A stretch of DNA of 16,930 nucleotides from Thermacetogenium sp. UBA5472 (lineage in GTDB: Bacteria > Bacillota > DSM-12270 > Thermacetogeniales > Thermacetogeniaceae): assembly GCA_002426495.1 (NCBI GenBank), contig DIQC01000056.1, positions 2,658-19,587 of the forward strand, read 5' to 3'. The notes beneath the pieces were generated by a model, which saw only the letters and a program-made list of their open reading frames with translations, did not search any database and was not told the origin of the DNA. Both the position numbers and the translations under genes were made by a program. Numbering within the stretch: the stretch's first letter is position 1; every line of letters begins with the position of its first letter. Shown piece after piece: positions 1 to 6,831 of the stretch.

Positions 1-399
1 GACTATTCCACACAATGCCCCTATCAGGTCTTTTCCAGCAGGATATCTCACCATGTCCCCCAACCCCAAAAAATTGTTAAGCAGGGCAACCACAATACCT
101 GCAGCAAAACCGATCAATGCATAAACAAAAATAGACAGATACTTGGACAAAACAATATCCTTCCTTCTTATAGGCAGGCTGTTCAATAAAACCTCACTCC
201 TGTTCTGTTCATCATAAGAACAAGCACCTGCAACCAAAAGATAACCGATAAGACAGGTACAGGTAGCATATAGAACAGTTGCGATATCAGCATCCATAGT
301 AGTACTGTGAAGCATCAACAGAAATATAGGAATGTAAAACAACAGAAACCACAGCGTTTTCTTCTGAAGCATGAGATCCTTGATTAACAAGTTGAACAT
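1..399 (-). CDS. ABC-2 type transporter permease, partial
   Basis: This is the N-terminal 133 residues of a membrane permease; the rest lies beyond the window edge. The protein opens MFNLLIKDLMLQKKTLWF and has hydrophobic helices at about residues 16-30, 40-57 and 88-108. Between them is NSLPIRRKDIVLSKYL, the cytoplasmic loop typical of the ABC2_membrane_5 type of permease that pairs with YtrB/BcrA-like ATPases. The ATG at 399-397 lies inside the end of the ATPase gene (16-bp overlap), so the two are translationally coupled. It presumably forms the membrane channel for the ATPase encoded just upstream. The exported substrate is unknown; the family includes systems for peptide antibiotics and cell-envelope stress. 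Confidence 0.85.
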   Translation of the reverse strand, partial: MFNLLIKDLMLQKKTLWFLLFYIPIFLLMLHSTTMDADIATVLYATCTCLIGYLLVAGACSYDEQNRSEVLLNSLPIRRKDIVLSKYLSIFVYALIGFAAGIVVALLNNFLGLGDMVRYPAGKDLIGALCGIV

Positions 400-1259
400 T
401 GCTCTCCCCCCCTAACTGTATAAAGCATGATATCCTCCAAAGATGCTTTTTCAATCAGCACAGAATCGCCAAAAACCTGACGAGTTCTGTTGATATCACG
501 TGTCAAGCCGGTAAAACCATAACTGCTTTGACTGATGCCAACAAATTCCCCTTTCAACTCCTCATCCAGGAGTTCATTCCCCCCTTTGACCAGGGCATAC
601 CTTTCCATGATTTCATCTTTGGATTCACAAAACACCAGTTCACCTCGATTGATAAAAGTAATATAATCAGCTATTTTATCGAGGTCTGTAGTCAGATGAG
701 TTGATAAAAAAACACTTTTGTTTTCATCCTGAATTATTTCCACCAATATATCCAGCAGTTCGCTGCGGAAAATGGGATCAAGGCCGGATGTGGGCTCATC
801 CAAAATATACAGGTCTGCATGGTGTGAAAGAGCTATCACTAGAGAAAACTTCATTTTCATCCCTTTGGAAAGTTCCTTGATCTTTTTTCGTGGTGATAAT
901 TCAAATCGGTCCAGGTAATCTTTAAAAACACCGTCATCCCACCTGCTGTAAAAGGGAGCGATGATTTTTTTCATCTCCAGGACACTCAGTTCATTGTAGA
1001 AGTGATTATCATCATAAACAAAGCCAATCCTTTCTTTGACCTCAAGCTCGTTATTGATATTATCGAGCCCAAACACCTTAATCTCACCTGAATCCCGCCT
1101 GATCAGGTTCATAATCAACCTGATAGTGCTAGTCTTACCTGCACCATTTGGCCCTATAAAACCCATAATATAGCCCTTTTCTAGAGTAAAACTCAGGTTT
1201 TTCAGTGAAAAGCCCGGATAGTTTTTTGCAAGATTCCTGACCTCTAGAATCTCCTTCAT
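384..1259 (-). CDS. ABC transporter ATP-binding protein (YtrB/BcrA-like)
   Basis: This 291-residue ATPase powers the adjacent permease. Walker A GPNGAGKTS is at residues 36-44, the signature LSKGM at 130-134 (in place of LSGGQ), Walker B YILDEP at 151-156 and the switch histidine at H188. The Q-loop position reads FVYDD, so the usual glutamine is replaced by aspartate. The C-terminal 80 residues are a non-catalytic extension, as is common in drug- and bacitracin-export ATPases. Its ATG overlaps the stop codon of the upstream GntR gene (ATGA), and its 3' end overlaps the permease start, so the three genes form one tightly coupled operon. Regulator-ATPase-permease order matches ytr-type exporters that respond to cell-wall-active compounds. 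The substrate is an inference only. Confidence 0.92.
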   Translation of the reverse strand: MKEILEVRNLAKNYPGFSLKNLSFTLEKGYIMGFIGPNGAGKTSTIRLIMNLIRRDSGEIKVFGLDNINNELEVKERIGFVYDDNHFYNELSVLEMKKIIAPFYSRWDDGVFKDYLDRFELSPRKKIKELSKGMKMKFSLVIALSHHADLYILDEPTSGLDPIFRSELLDILVEIIQDENKSVFLSTHLTTDLDKIADYITFINRGELVFCESKDEIMERYALVKGGNELLDEELKGEFVGISQSSYGFTGLTRDINRTRQVFGDSVLIEKASLEDIMLYTVRGGEQCSTC

Positions 1260-1636
1260 ACTTCTCCCTCCTTATCAAGGATATCCAGCATCTCCTTTAA
1301 TTCCCTCAAACTAATACCCAGAAACCTGCCTTCAGCAATCACCTCATACAGCTTTTCCTCAAGCATTCTCAGCCTTTTTTCACGAAACAATTCCTTGTTT
1401 TCTCCGGAAACAAAGGAGCCTTTGCCGCCAACTGTTTCGATAAAGCCATCCATTTCCAGTTCATGATAGGCTCTTTTGGTTGTTATCACACTGATCTGCA
1501 GTTCTTTGGCCAGATTGCGGATGGAAGGTAGCGCATCCCCAGGTTTCAGTTCCCCCATTATAATCTGATTCTTAATCTGGCTGGCTATCTGTTCGTAAAG
1601 TGGTTCCTGAGAAGAGTTGCTAATGATAATCTTCAT
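1256..1636 (-). CDS. GntR-family regulator, YtrA subfamily
   Basis: A 126-residue transcriptional regulator. Residues about 10-77 form the GntR winged helix: PLYEQIASQIKNQIIMGEL, then PGDALPSIRNLAKEL, the recognition helix region ISVITTKRAYHELE, and the wing GFIETVGGKGSFV. The C-terminal part is only about 45 residues, mostly helical and charged. This is the short effector/dimer domain of YtrA-type proteins rather than the large FadR or HutC domains. It is the first gene of the ABC operon and overlaps the ATPase start by ATGA. It most likely represses its own promoter, where two dyads cover the -10/-35 region (1683-1719), and is released by an inducer that the exporter handles. Confidence 0.92.
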   Translation of the reverse strand: MKIIISNSSQEPLYEQIASQIKNQIIMGELKPGDALPSIRNLAKELQISVITTKRAYHELEMDGFIETVGGKGSFVSGENKELFREKRLRMLEEKLYEVIAEGRFLGISLRELKEMLDILDKEGEV

Positions 1637-1682
1637 TCTCTACCCCCTTCCTGTGATTCCGTGTAAACCGTGACTACCGTTA

Positions 1683-1727
1683 TTACCGCACATACACAGT
1701 GTATACGGTAAGTACTGTGAATGTCAA
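1683..1727 (-). promoter_or_regulatory. Promoter and overlapping operator dyads of the GntR-ABC operon
   Basis: Reading the minus strand, TTGACA (1727-1722) is followed after 16 bp by TATACA (1705-1700). Two inverted repeats cover this promoter: CACAGT-N13-ACTGTG (1695-1719) and TTACCG-N17-CGGTAA (1683-1711). Both sit on the -10 and spacer, the expected place for autorepression by the GntR regulator encoded about 60 bp downstream. Which dyad is the true site cannot be decided from the sequence. Confidence 0.7.
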
Positions 1728-1831
1728 GCATTTTTTGAATTTTTTTTAGCATTAATAGGCTGCTTTATGCCAGTAATATAGGTATTTGACTCAATTTTTT
1801 AATTTCTGGTACTGGCGGGATTGTCTATAAC

Positions 1832-1853
1832 AAAAAGGCCCCTTATTTGGGGC
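1832..1853 (-). terminator. Rho-independent terminator of the XRE cassette
   Basis: On the minus strand GCCCC-AAATAA-GGGGC (1853-1838) is followed by CTTTTTG. It lies 34 bp beyond the stop of the membrane protein gene and would end the XRE/membrane protein transcript before the GntR operon promoter. Confidence 0.75.
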
Positions 1854-1887
1854 ACGGGATTTGATACAAAGTTGGGCTCTAACCTAC

Positions 1888-2331
1888 TCAGTATTTCTTA
1901 TTCAGATGGCTGAAAATTAAAATGCCTGTAATGTATTGAAACACAAGAAATCCAGCTAAATACAATATTATCAACTTGGTATTTTCTATTATATTGAGAC
2001 TGCCCAATATGGAAAATAATACTATAGACACAGAAATAACGATCAACCCTATAATATACGTATACCTTCCAGATTTATCCCGTAATATAGTTTTCCTTTC
2101 GTCATGCAATTCAATGTTCTCATCCTCAATTTTTTCTTGATATCTGTCTCTGTTTTCCGGTCTGGTCCAGTAATAATATTTCCATAAGATAACTGCTCCA
2201 CTGCAAATTCCTGCCCCTGCGAAACCATATAATAGACTTTCTAATCTAGTCCCGAAATTCAACCCAATAACCAAGCATGCGATTCCTATAGATAGATATA
2301 CCAGCCCTTCATACAAATTACTTTTTTTCAT
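1888..2331 (-). CDS. Small four-helix membrane protein (DUF2178-like)
   Basis: A 147-residue integral membrane protein of unknown function. The start is set at the ATG at 2331, preceded by GGGGAGG at good spacing; an in-frame ATG 36 bp upstream lies inside the XRE gene and lacks this site. Hydrophobic helices fall at about residues 8-27, 33-50, 85-107 and 115-138. A charged loop after the second helix contains ENIELHDERKTILRDKSGRY. The paired helices and the DER...I motif resemble DUF2178-type proteins, which are often encoded next to a small XRE regulator. The start overlaps the XRE gene end by 14 bp, so the two are co-translated. A role as the regulator's target or sensor partner is inference. 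Confidence 0.75.
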   Translation of the reverse strand: MKKSNLYEGLVYLSIGIACLVIGLNFGTRLESLLYGFAGAGICSGAVILWKYYYWTRPENRDRYQEKIEDENIELHDERKTILRDKSGRYTYIIGLIVISVSIVLFSILGSLNIIENTKLIILYLAGFLVFQYITGILIFSHLNKKY

Positions 2332-2533
2332 TTTTTCCTCCCCTTTCATAGATAAAAATCTCCTCAATTGATTTTCTAAAGTAGTCCGAAATTGCGAAGG
2401 CTAATTCTAATGAGGGGTTATACTTTCCTGTTTCTATTGAGCTAATTGTCTGTCTCGAAACTTTAAGAGCCTTCGCTAAATCCCCTTGATTAAGTCTCAT
2501 ACGTTTTCTAAGTTCTTCAACTTTATTTTCCAT
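2318..2533 (-). CDS. XRE-family helix-turn-helix regulator
   Basis: A 71-residue protein made almost entirely of a Cro/CI-type domain. The helix-turn-helix spans about residues 15-37 (NQGDLAKALKVSRQTISSIE), followed by GKYNPSLELAFAISDYFRKSIEEIF, the usual continuation of small XRE regulators. SD GAGGTG sits 5 nt before the ATG. It is first in a two-gene cassette with the membrane protein. Two exact copies of a 20-nt sequence containing the palindrome AAGGTACCTT bracket its promoter, so it very likely controls itself. This two-gene type (small XRE regulator plus DUF2178-like membrane protein) is widespread in Firmicutes and archaea with no firm function. Confidence 0.92.
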   Translation of the reverse strand: MENKVEELRKRMRLNQGDLAKALKVSRQTISSIETGKYNPSLELAFAISDYFRKSIEEIFIYERGGKNEKK

Positions 2534-2552
2534 TTCGTCACCTCATTTAAGA

Positions 2553-2616
2553 CAAGGTACCTTTACATATATTATAAGTATTTTTCCCTACCTTGTCAAG
2601 GTACCTTTACATATAT
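2553..2616 (-). promoter_or_regulatory. XRE cassette promoter with two 20-nt operator repeats
   Basis: On the minus strand a consensus promoter, TTGACA (2599-2594), 17 bp, TATAAT (2576-2571), drives the XRE gene. The 20-nt sequence CAAGGTACCTTTACATATAT occurs exactly at 2553-2572 and 2597-2616, 44 bp apart. Each copy holds the perfect palindrome AAGGTACCTT. One copy overlaps the -35 and the other lies just after the -10. This suits cooperative repressor binding on one DNA face (about four turns). Confidence 0.85.
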
Positions 2617-2617
2617 G

Positions 2618-2649
2618 CAAAAGAAAAATGCAAATCCTATGATTTGCAT
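2618..2649 (-). terminator. Probable terminator of the GbsR-type gene
   Basis: A perfect 9-bp stem ATGCAAATC / GATTTGCAT (2628-2636 and 2641-2649) with a 4-nt loop. On the minus strand it is followed by TTTTTCTTTT. It lies about 110 bp past the stop of the regulator gene at 2759. The stem is AT-rich, so termination may be weak. Confidence 0.55.
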
Positions 2650-2758
2650 AACTCAAATGGTTATTCAGTTCCATCTTCCGCATAGTTATTTCATACAAAA
2701 TGGCTTATAAGGTATACGGACTTAAAAAGGAAAAGGCTTTACGCTATGAGTTGTTGAT

Positions 2759-3289
2759 TTAATCTTTGTCTTCCTTCTGAAAAGCAGTGAGCAAAAGTTC
2801 CGACAGTTTGCTGGCAACGCGCTTGGTTTGGTTTTCCAGGTTGTCGATATTTTGATAATAGAATTGTGCTTTTTCCTTTAATCTTTCATCAGAGGAATCA
2901 ACCACTACGGCCAGCAGATTTTTGCAGTTTTCAGAGGTACTGACAACTATCTCCAGTTCTTTTTCATAGTTCTTTTCAATAGTTTCAATTACTACTTTTG
3001 ACATATTCCGCTCAGCCTCATAGTAATCCCGGCGGCTCCCTTTGACCCAGACTTTTTGAGCATACCCTACACCCTCCAGGATGCGGATATTGTTGCTGAC
3101 AGTTGATTTGCTAACACCGAGTTCCTGCGCAATGTCATCCAGTCCCAGGGGTTCGTCAGACAAAAACAAGAGTCCGTAGATGTGTCCCAGCACATCGGGA
3201 AAATTGTACTGACCAAAGATCCTGCCCAGTCCCTCGATGAAAATATTGCGCACCTCTTCTAACTTTTTATTGTCCTTATCTGTCTGCAT
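2759..3289 (-). CDS. GbsR/MarR-family transcriptional regulator
   Basis: A 176-residue regulator. An N-terminal helix (VRNIFIEGLGRIFGQYNFP) and residues about 30-95 form a MarR-like winged helix: GLLFLSDEPLGLDDIAQEL, the recognition helix VSKSTVSNNIRILEGVG, and the wing KVWVKGSRRDYYEAE. The C-terminal 80 residues are long, charged, coiled-coil-like helices suited to dimerization. Length and layout match the GbsR/OpuAR/OpcR group, some of which respond to choline or related osmolytes. The ligand here is not evident. It follows the ABC exporter genes after a 133-bp gap holding an 8-bp stem inverted repeat. It may control that exporter, or itself from its own promoter. SD AGGA sits 5 nt before the ATG. 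Confidence 0.85.
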   Translation of the reverse strand: MQTDKDNKKLEEVRNIFIEGLGRIFGQYNFPDVLGHIYGLLFLSDEPLGLDDIAQELGVSKSTVSNNIRILEGVGYAQKVWVKGSRRDYYEAERNMSKVVIETIEKNYEKELEIVVSTSENCKNLLAVVVDSSDERLKEKAQFYYQNIDNLENQTKRVASKLSELLLTAFQKEDKD

Positions 3290-3315
3290 TATAATCCTGG
3301 TTCCTCAACTACATC

Positions 3316-3336
3316 CTGCTGCCTCCCTGGCAGCAG
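3316..3336. repeat. Inverted repeat ahead of the GbsR-type gene
   Basis: CTGCTGCC (3316-3323) and GGCAGCAG (3329-3336) form a perfect 8-bp stem with a 5-nt loop. No T-run follows on either strand, so it is not a simple terminator. It lies about 27 bp upstream of the regulator start and could be an operator or an RNA structure at the ribosome binding region. A second short dyad, GGTGC-CTA-GCACC, is at about 3392-3404. Confidence 0.45.
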
Positions 3337-3422
3337 AGCAGGCAGTCAGATCCCAGGTATACACCTCCTAGTTCAAATAATAATATTTAATGGTGCCTAG
3401 CACCTACCGTACCAAATTAAGC

Positions 3423-4943
3423 CTATAGTGAATAGCGGTATTTCAATAAAAACCCGGTTATTGCAATCATCAGTACCACTAATAAAACAGAACCAGCGAG
3501 AATACTGGCCACAGAGACCAAGGATAGCATCCCACCGCTCTGGATCAAAATAATTATATAACAATACGTCATTAAAAACCCAATTAAGGCAAATAACGAG
3601 ACCATACTGGTCAAGGCAACTGGCACCTGCTCCAAGGTCATATCAATGAAAGTACCGCTGTGATAGAAAACCTTATTCATGGATAAAGAGGCAGGTGCCA
3701 GACTGAAGGCAATACATGATGCCGCCCCCATAAAGGTAACTAAGAGCAGAAACAGTGCCGGTGCACCTCTCAGACCGGAAACAATGATAATGATTCCGGC
3801 ATTCCCTAAGGCAAATAAAGTCAAGGGCAGGTACGCCAGGAACTTCCCCAGGGCCAGCTGTCCCGGTTTGACAGCTGCCAACCACAAAATCCCTAAACGG
3901 TCAGCTTCGGACTGATAGGCTGCAGCTATTAACTCCCCAAAACAGAAAACCCAGATCACAAAAATTACAATCAGCTGTGATGACAGAGAGGTGACAAATG
4001 AGCGCAGCCCAGGGTGTAAAAAGGGAACAAAAGAAACGATAAGCCAAACTATCAGGCGAAACTTCGTAACAGGGCTACGCCGCAGGGAGAGCCACTCTTT
4101 CAAGATGATCCCCTGTACTGCTGATGGCAGGTGCAGTGCAGAGAGGACAGTCGTCAACATCTGCCCCTGATCCTTTTTTAGACGGATAACTGCCTGCTCC
4201 TCCTGCAGCAGCAGGGCTTCCCCCCATAAATCGGCCAGGCCTCTAGATATAAGAATCAGCAGCACACCAGCCAGCAAAAAGAAAAGTAACCACCAGCCGG
4301 TAGACTGGAGAAGGGGCAGGTTAAACAATGCCAACTCCGGCAGTTCTCCCTGGGTCAGTTTCACCAACAGCCAGATAGCCCCTGCCACTCCGGAGAGGAC
4401 AAATAACGCCGTAAAAATTAATAATATCCCACTGATTCCGCTCATCCAACGCTTAACCAGGATGACCGCCAGCACCGCTGCAGCAACAGCGAAGAGAGGC
4501 AAGATAAAGAACAGGCCCCAGAGCAGGAGAACCTGACCGGGGAACCATAGATAGGCTAATACCAGCCCGATCAACAAAGGGGTTTGCATGGTCGGCCGCA
4601 GGACATCCAAATAAGTAACCACTATAGCTGACAAAATGACATCCTTGGGATGAGCCAGCAGCCGGTCAAGGCGTGCCTCATTGCTGAACAGCATTCCTTC
4701 TGCCCGATTGTAGCTGCTGCCGAAGCACATCAGCAGATTCATAGCCACCAGGAAACCCAAGATGCCTGGCAAATGCGGATAAGCAACCCCAGGCGGCAGA
4801 AAATAAATCAGCCAGAGGATGATCGTCACCGTGCCGAACACTTCCAGCAGGATGAACAGAATGCCTAAACGGCCGAAGCGCAGCCGCTGATTCCAGACTT
4901 CTCTCAATCTGCTTTCCACCAGCACCTGCCACTGACCCATCAT
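3423..4943 (-). CDS. Large ABC exporter membrane subunit
   Basis: A roughly 506-residue polytopic protein with about ten to twelve hydrophobic helices. The start is placed at the ATG at 4943, which overlaps the ATPase stop (ATGA) and has AGGAG just upstream; a longer in-frame opening would begin inside the ATPase gene. The first helix is near residues 25-48. A cytoplasmic loop carries SNEARLDRLLAHPKDVILSA, the kind of coupling loop seen in ABC-2 permeases. A second charged segment (RLKKDQGQMLTTVLSALHLP) separates two membrane halves, so the chain may be a duplicated or full-length permease. It resembles the large putative ABC exporter subunits of Clostridia and, more distantly, EcsB. The substrate is unknown. 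Confidence 0.82.
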   Translation of the reverse strand: MMGQWQVLVESRLREVWNQRLRFGRLGILFILLEVFGTVTIILWLIYFLPPGVAYPHLPGILGFLVAMNLLMCFGSSYNRAEGMLFSNEARLDRLLAHPKDVILSAIVVTYLDVLRPTMQTPLLIGLVLAYLWFPGQVLLLWGLFFILPLFAVAAAVLAVILVKRWMSGISGILLIFTALFVLSGVAGAIWLLVKLTQGELPELALFNLPLLQSTGWWLLFFLLAGVLLILISRGLADLWGEALLLQEEQAVIRLKKDQGQMLTTVLSALHLPSAVQGIILKEWLSLRRSPVTKFRLIVWLIVSFVPFLHPGLRSFVTSLSSQLIVIFVIWVFCFGELIAAAYQSEADRLGILWLAAVKPGQLALGKFLAYLPLTLFALGNAGIIIIVSGLRGAPALFLLLVTFMGAASCIAFSLAPASLSMNKVFYHSGTFIDMTLEQVPVALTSMVSLFALIGFLMTYCYIIILIQSGGMLSLVSVASILAGSVLLVVLMIAITGFLLKYRYSL

Positions 4944-6436
4944 TCTCCTGCCCCCTTCCCTGCAGCAATCTTCAGGAACAGTGGCTCCAACCCGCCCTCG
5001 ACAGCAAAGGTCCTGCACAGTTCGTCAACCGTGCCCAAGGCTTTAAGCTGCCCCTGGTGGATGATGCCCACCCGGTCACAGATCTTCTCAGCAACATCCA
5101 TCACATGTGTTGACATAAAAACTGTTTTTCCCCTGTTCCGGAGTTCGATGAGGATATCTTTGATCAGAGCCAGTGTAGGAGCATCAAAGGCATTTGTCAG
5201 CTCATCGACGATGATCAGCTCAGGATCTGTCAACAGAGCCAAGGCCAGTGAAATCTTTCGTTTCATGCCCATGGAATAGGCAGAGATTATCTGGTCACCC
5301 CATTTTTCTAAACCAAGGATAGACAAGAGTTCTTCTGTCCTCTCTTCGATCCTCTCCCTGGGCAGGCTATAAAGTCTGCCTGCCAGCATCATATGTTCCC
5401 TGGCAGTCAGCCTCTCATAAACCAGGGGAGTATCAGGAACAAACCCGATCAGTCGGCGCGCCTCTGTTCCCGGCTGCCACAGATCCTCACCCCCCACCAT
5501 CACTTTCCCCGATGTCGGCCGCAGCAAACCGGTGATCATCCTTATTGTGGTGGTTTTACCCGCACCGTTGGCCCCCAAAAAGCCGAAAATTTCCCTCGGA
5601 TAAGTCTGCAGGGTCAAGTCCTGGACAGCGGGAAAATCGCCATAATACCTGGTTAATTTCTCAAATTCCAGACTTGGCAGCGAATCAGCTGTTTGTACTT
5701 CAGAATAAACCGCTTCATTAGGAAAATCTTTTTCTGCTGCGCATACAGCCTCTACAGAAGGGGCGCCTCCGGCTGTTGTTTCGTAAATCACTCCTTTGCT
5801 TTCCCCAGCAATACTTTTAACTGTCTCCACCTCTGCATCAGCAATCTCAGTTTGCTTCAAAACCAACCCCCTGGTTACCCCCGGGGCTACCCTGTTCATG
5901 CTTTCCAAAAATCTTTCAGGCTCATCAACATTGATCAGCATTTCCAACACCAACCCACTTTTATTTTTCTGATCCTCTGCAGCCGGAGCCTTGACCATCA
6001 CCGGTTCGGTCAATTGAATTCTACAAACATCACTTTTCCGGGACAAACAGTAGAGTGTCTCCCCTTCTCTGACCAGCATAGCACCAACCATATCTGGCTT
6101 GGGATAGGATAAGGGTGTATATTGTTCTACTGCGGCAATAAGCGAAAGTGGAAGGCGGCATTTAAACCAAGTGGCCAGACGCAGGTAAAGATGATCTGCA
6201 GATAGGAGGTGAGCTGAACGAAACAATTTGACTAAACCAGAAGTCGCATACAAATAAACGCAAAACAGTATGATAAAAGCCAGCAGCAGCGGCCATCCCT
6301 TGGGTACCAGTAAATAGATGACCACCCCCACTATAACGAATTCAATAATAATTATCGGCAGCAACCCAAACATAAATTGACGAACCGAAGTACTCTTCCT
6401 GGTGTTGGAAAATACTTCTTTATCCTTTCCGGACAA
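4940..6436 (-). CDS. ABC ATPase with N-terminal membrane/PH-like extension
   Basis: This 498-residue protein starts at a TTG preceded by a strong GGAGGGAGGGG site. Residues 21-43 and 47-66 are two membrane helices. Residues about 74-185 look like a small beta-rich, PH-like domain (HLLSADHLYLRLATWFKCRL ... IAAVEQYTPL). Residues 190-252 are a low-complexity linker. The ATPase occupies about 255-498: Walker A GANGAGKT at 288-295, signature YSMGM at 387-391, Walker B LIIVDE at 407-412 and H444. Three motifs are non-canonical: VPD in place of a Q-loop glutamine, DELTN for DEPTS, and AFDAP for GLDP. It is coupled by ATGA to the permease gene, so the pair should form an exporter. ATPases of this family normally lack membrane segments; the fusion would tether the motor to the membrane directly. 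Confidence 0.88.
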   Translation of the reverse strand: MSGKDKEVFSNTRKSTSVRQFMFGLLPIIIIEFVIVGVVIYLLVPKGWPLLLAFIILFCVYLYATSGLVKLFRSAHLLSADHLYLRLATWFKCRLPLSLIAAVEQYTPLSYPKPDMVGAMLVREGETLYCLSRKSDVCRIQLTEPVMVKAPAAEDQKNKSGLVLEMLINVDEPERFLESMNRVAPGVTRGLVLKQTEIADAEVETVKSIAGESKGVIYETTAGGAPSVEAVCAAEKDFPNEAVYSEVQTADSLPSLEFEKLTRYYGDFPAVQDLTLQTYPREIFGFLGANGAGKTTTIRMITGLLRPTSGKVMVGGEDLWQPGTEARRLIGFVPDTPLVYERLTAREHMMLAGRLYSLPRERIEERTEELLSILGLEKWGDQIISAYSMGMKRKISLALALLTDPELIIVDELTNAFDAPTLALIKDILIELRNRGKTVFMSTHVMDVAEKICDRVGIIHQGQLKALGTVDELCRTFAVEGGLEPLFLKIAAGKGAGE

Positions 6437-6557
6437 AACAAACCCCTCCCTCCATTTTCCTCATCCTTTTCACCCCAAAAGCCCGAGGGAAATTAGAGTC
6501 CCGTAGAGATCGAATCAGCCGAATAACATTTAACAATATTACTATGTAGGGAACATT

Positions 6558-6580
6558 TAGTATATTCTATACGTATACTA
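6558..6580. promoter_or_regulatory. Dyad upstream of the fused ABC ATPase gene
   Basis: TAGTATA (6558-6564) and TATACTA (6574-6580) are perfect 7-bp arms separated by 9 bp, in the AT-rich region ahead of the exporter operon. It is a plausible operator, for example for the GbsR-type regulator downstream. I could not fix a convincing -35/-10 pair around it. Confidence 0.5.
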
Positions 6581-6585
6581 CAACG

Positions 6586-6614
6586 AAAAGCCCCTCTCGT
6601 CAAGGGGCTTTTTT
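6586..6614. terminator. Bidirectional terminator after the activase operon
   Basis: AAAAGCCCCT / AGGGGCTTTT form a 10-bp stem (6586-6595 and 6603-6612) with a 7-nt loop. T-tracts follow in both directions, TTTTTT on plus and TTTT on minus. It separates the activase operon from the ABC exporter promoter. Confidence 0.85.
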
Positions 6615-6792
6615 AGTGATTAGTGGTTGGTGGTTTGTCGTTGGAAAAGGGGAGCAGAGAGATTGCATCACAGCAACCCTGAGCTACCAGTTACAGAAAC
6701 CTTAACAGGCGCATGGTGCTCGCAGAAATGCGCCAGAAATCGTCCTCATTGCATTCTCCAAGAACTATCTCGTTGCGAGTTTGTACCTGGAC

Positions 6793-6830
6793 CAATCACC
6801 GGAACCGTCCCCGTGATTGACCCGTGATTG
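6793..6830. repeat. REP-like element with tandem GTGATTG
   Basis: CAATCAC (6793-6799) and GTGATTG (6813-6819) are inverted arms around CGGAACCGTCCCC. GTGATTG is repeated 11 bp later (6824-6830), right up to the activase stop. The core GAACCGTCC recurs at 12289-12297, also intergenic and within an imperfect hairpin. This is the look of a dispersed extragenic palindromic repeat. Only two copies of the core are visible, so the family assignment is tentative. Confidence 0.4.
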
Positions 6831-6831
6831 A

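Noticed and set aside
2553..2616. The two 20-nt repeats as a CRISPR or mobile-element end
   Set aside because: There are only two copies, the 24-bp interval holds promoter elements, and no cas or transposase gene is present; operators explain them better.
2486..2710. Plus-strand open frame of 74 codons
   Set aside because: It runs antisense through the XRE start, its promoter and operators, and a terminator; no ribosome site.
4678..4968. Minus-strand open frame of 96 codons overlapping the exporter genes
   Set aside because: It is a shadow in another frame of the ATPase/permease junction, shows no family pattern and has no ribosome site.
5693..6112. Plus-strand open frame of 139 codons
   Set aside because: It lies wholly antisense to the clearly coding ATPase gene and has a composition with no recognizable domain.
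6627..6827. Plus-strand open frame of 66 codons between the exporter and activase operons
   Set aside because: It ends within the REP-like repeat, has no ribosome site and no recognizable protein pattern.
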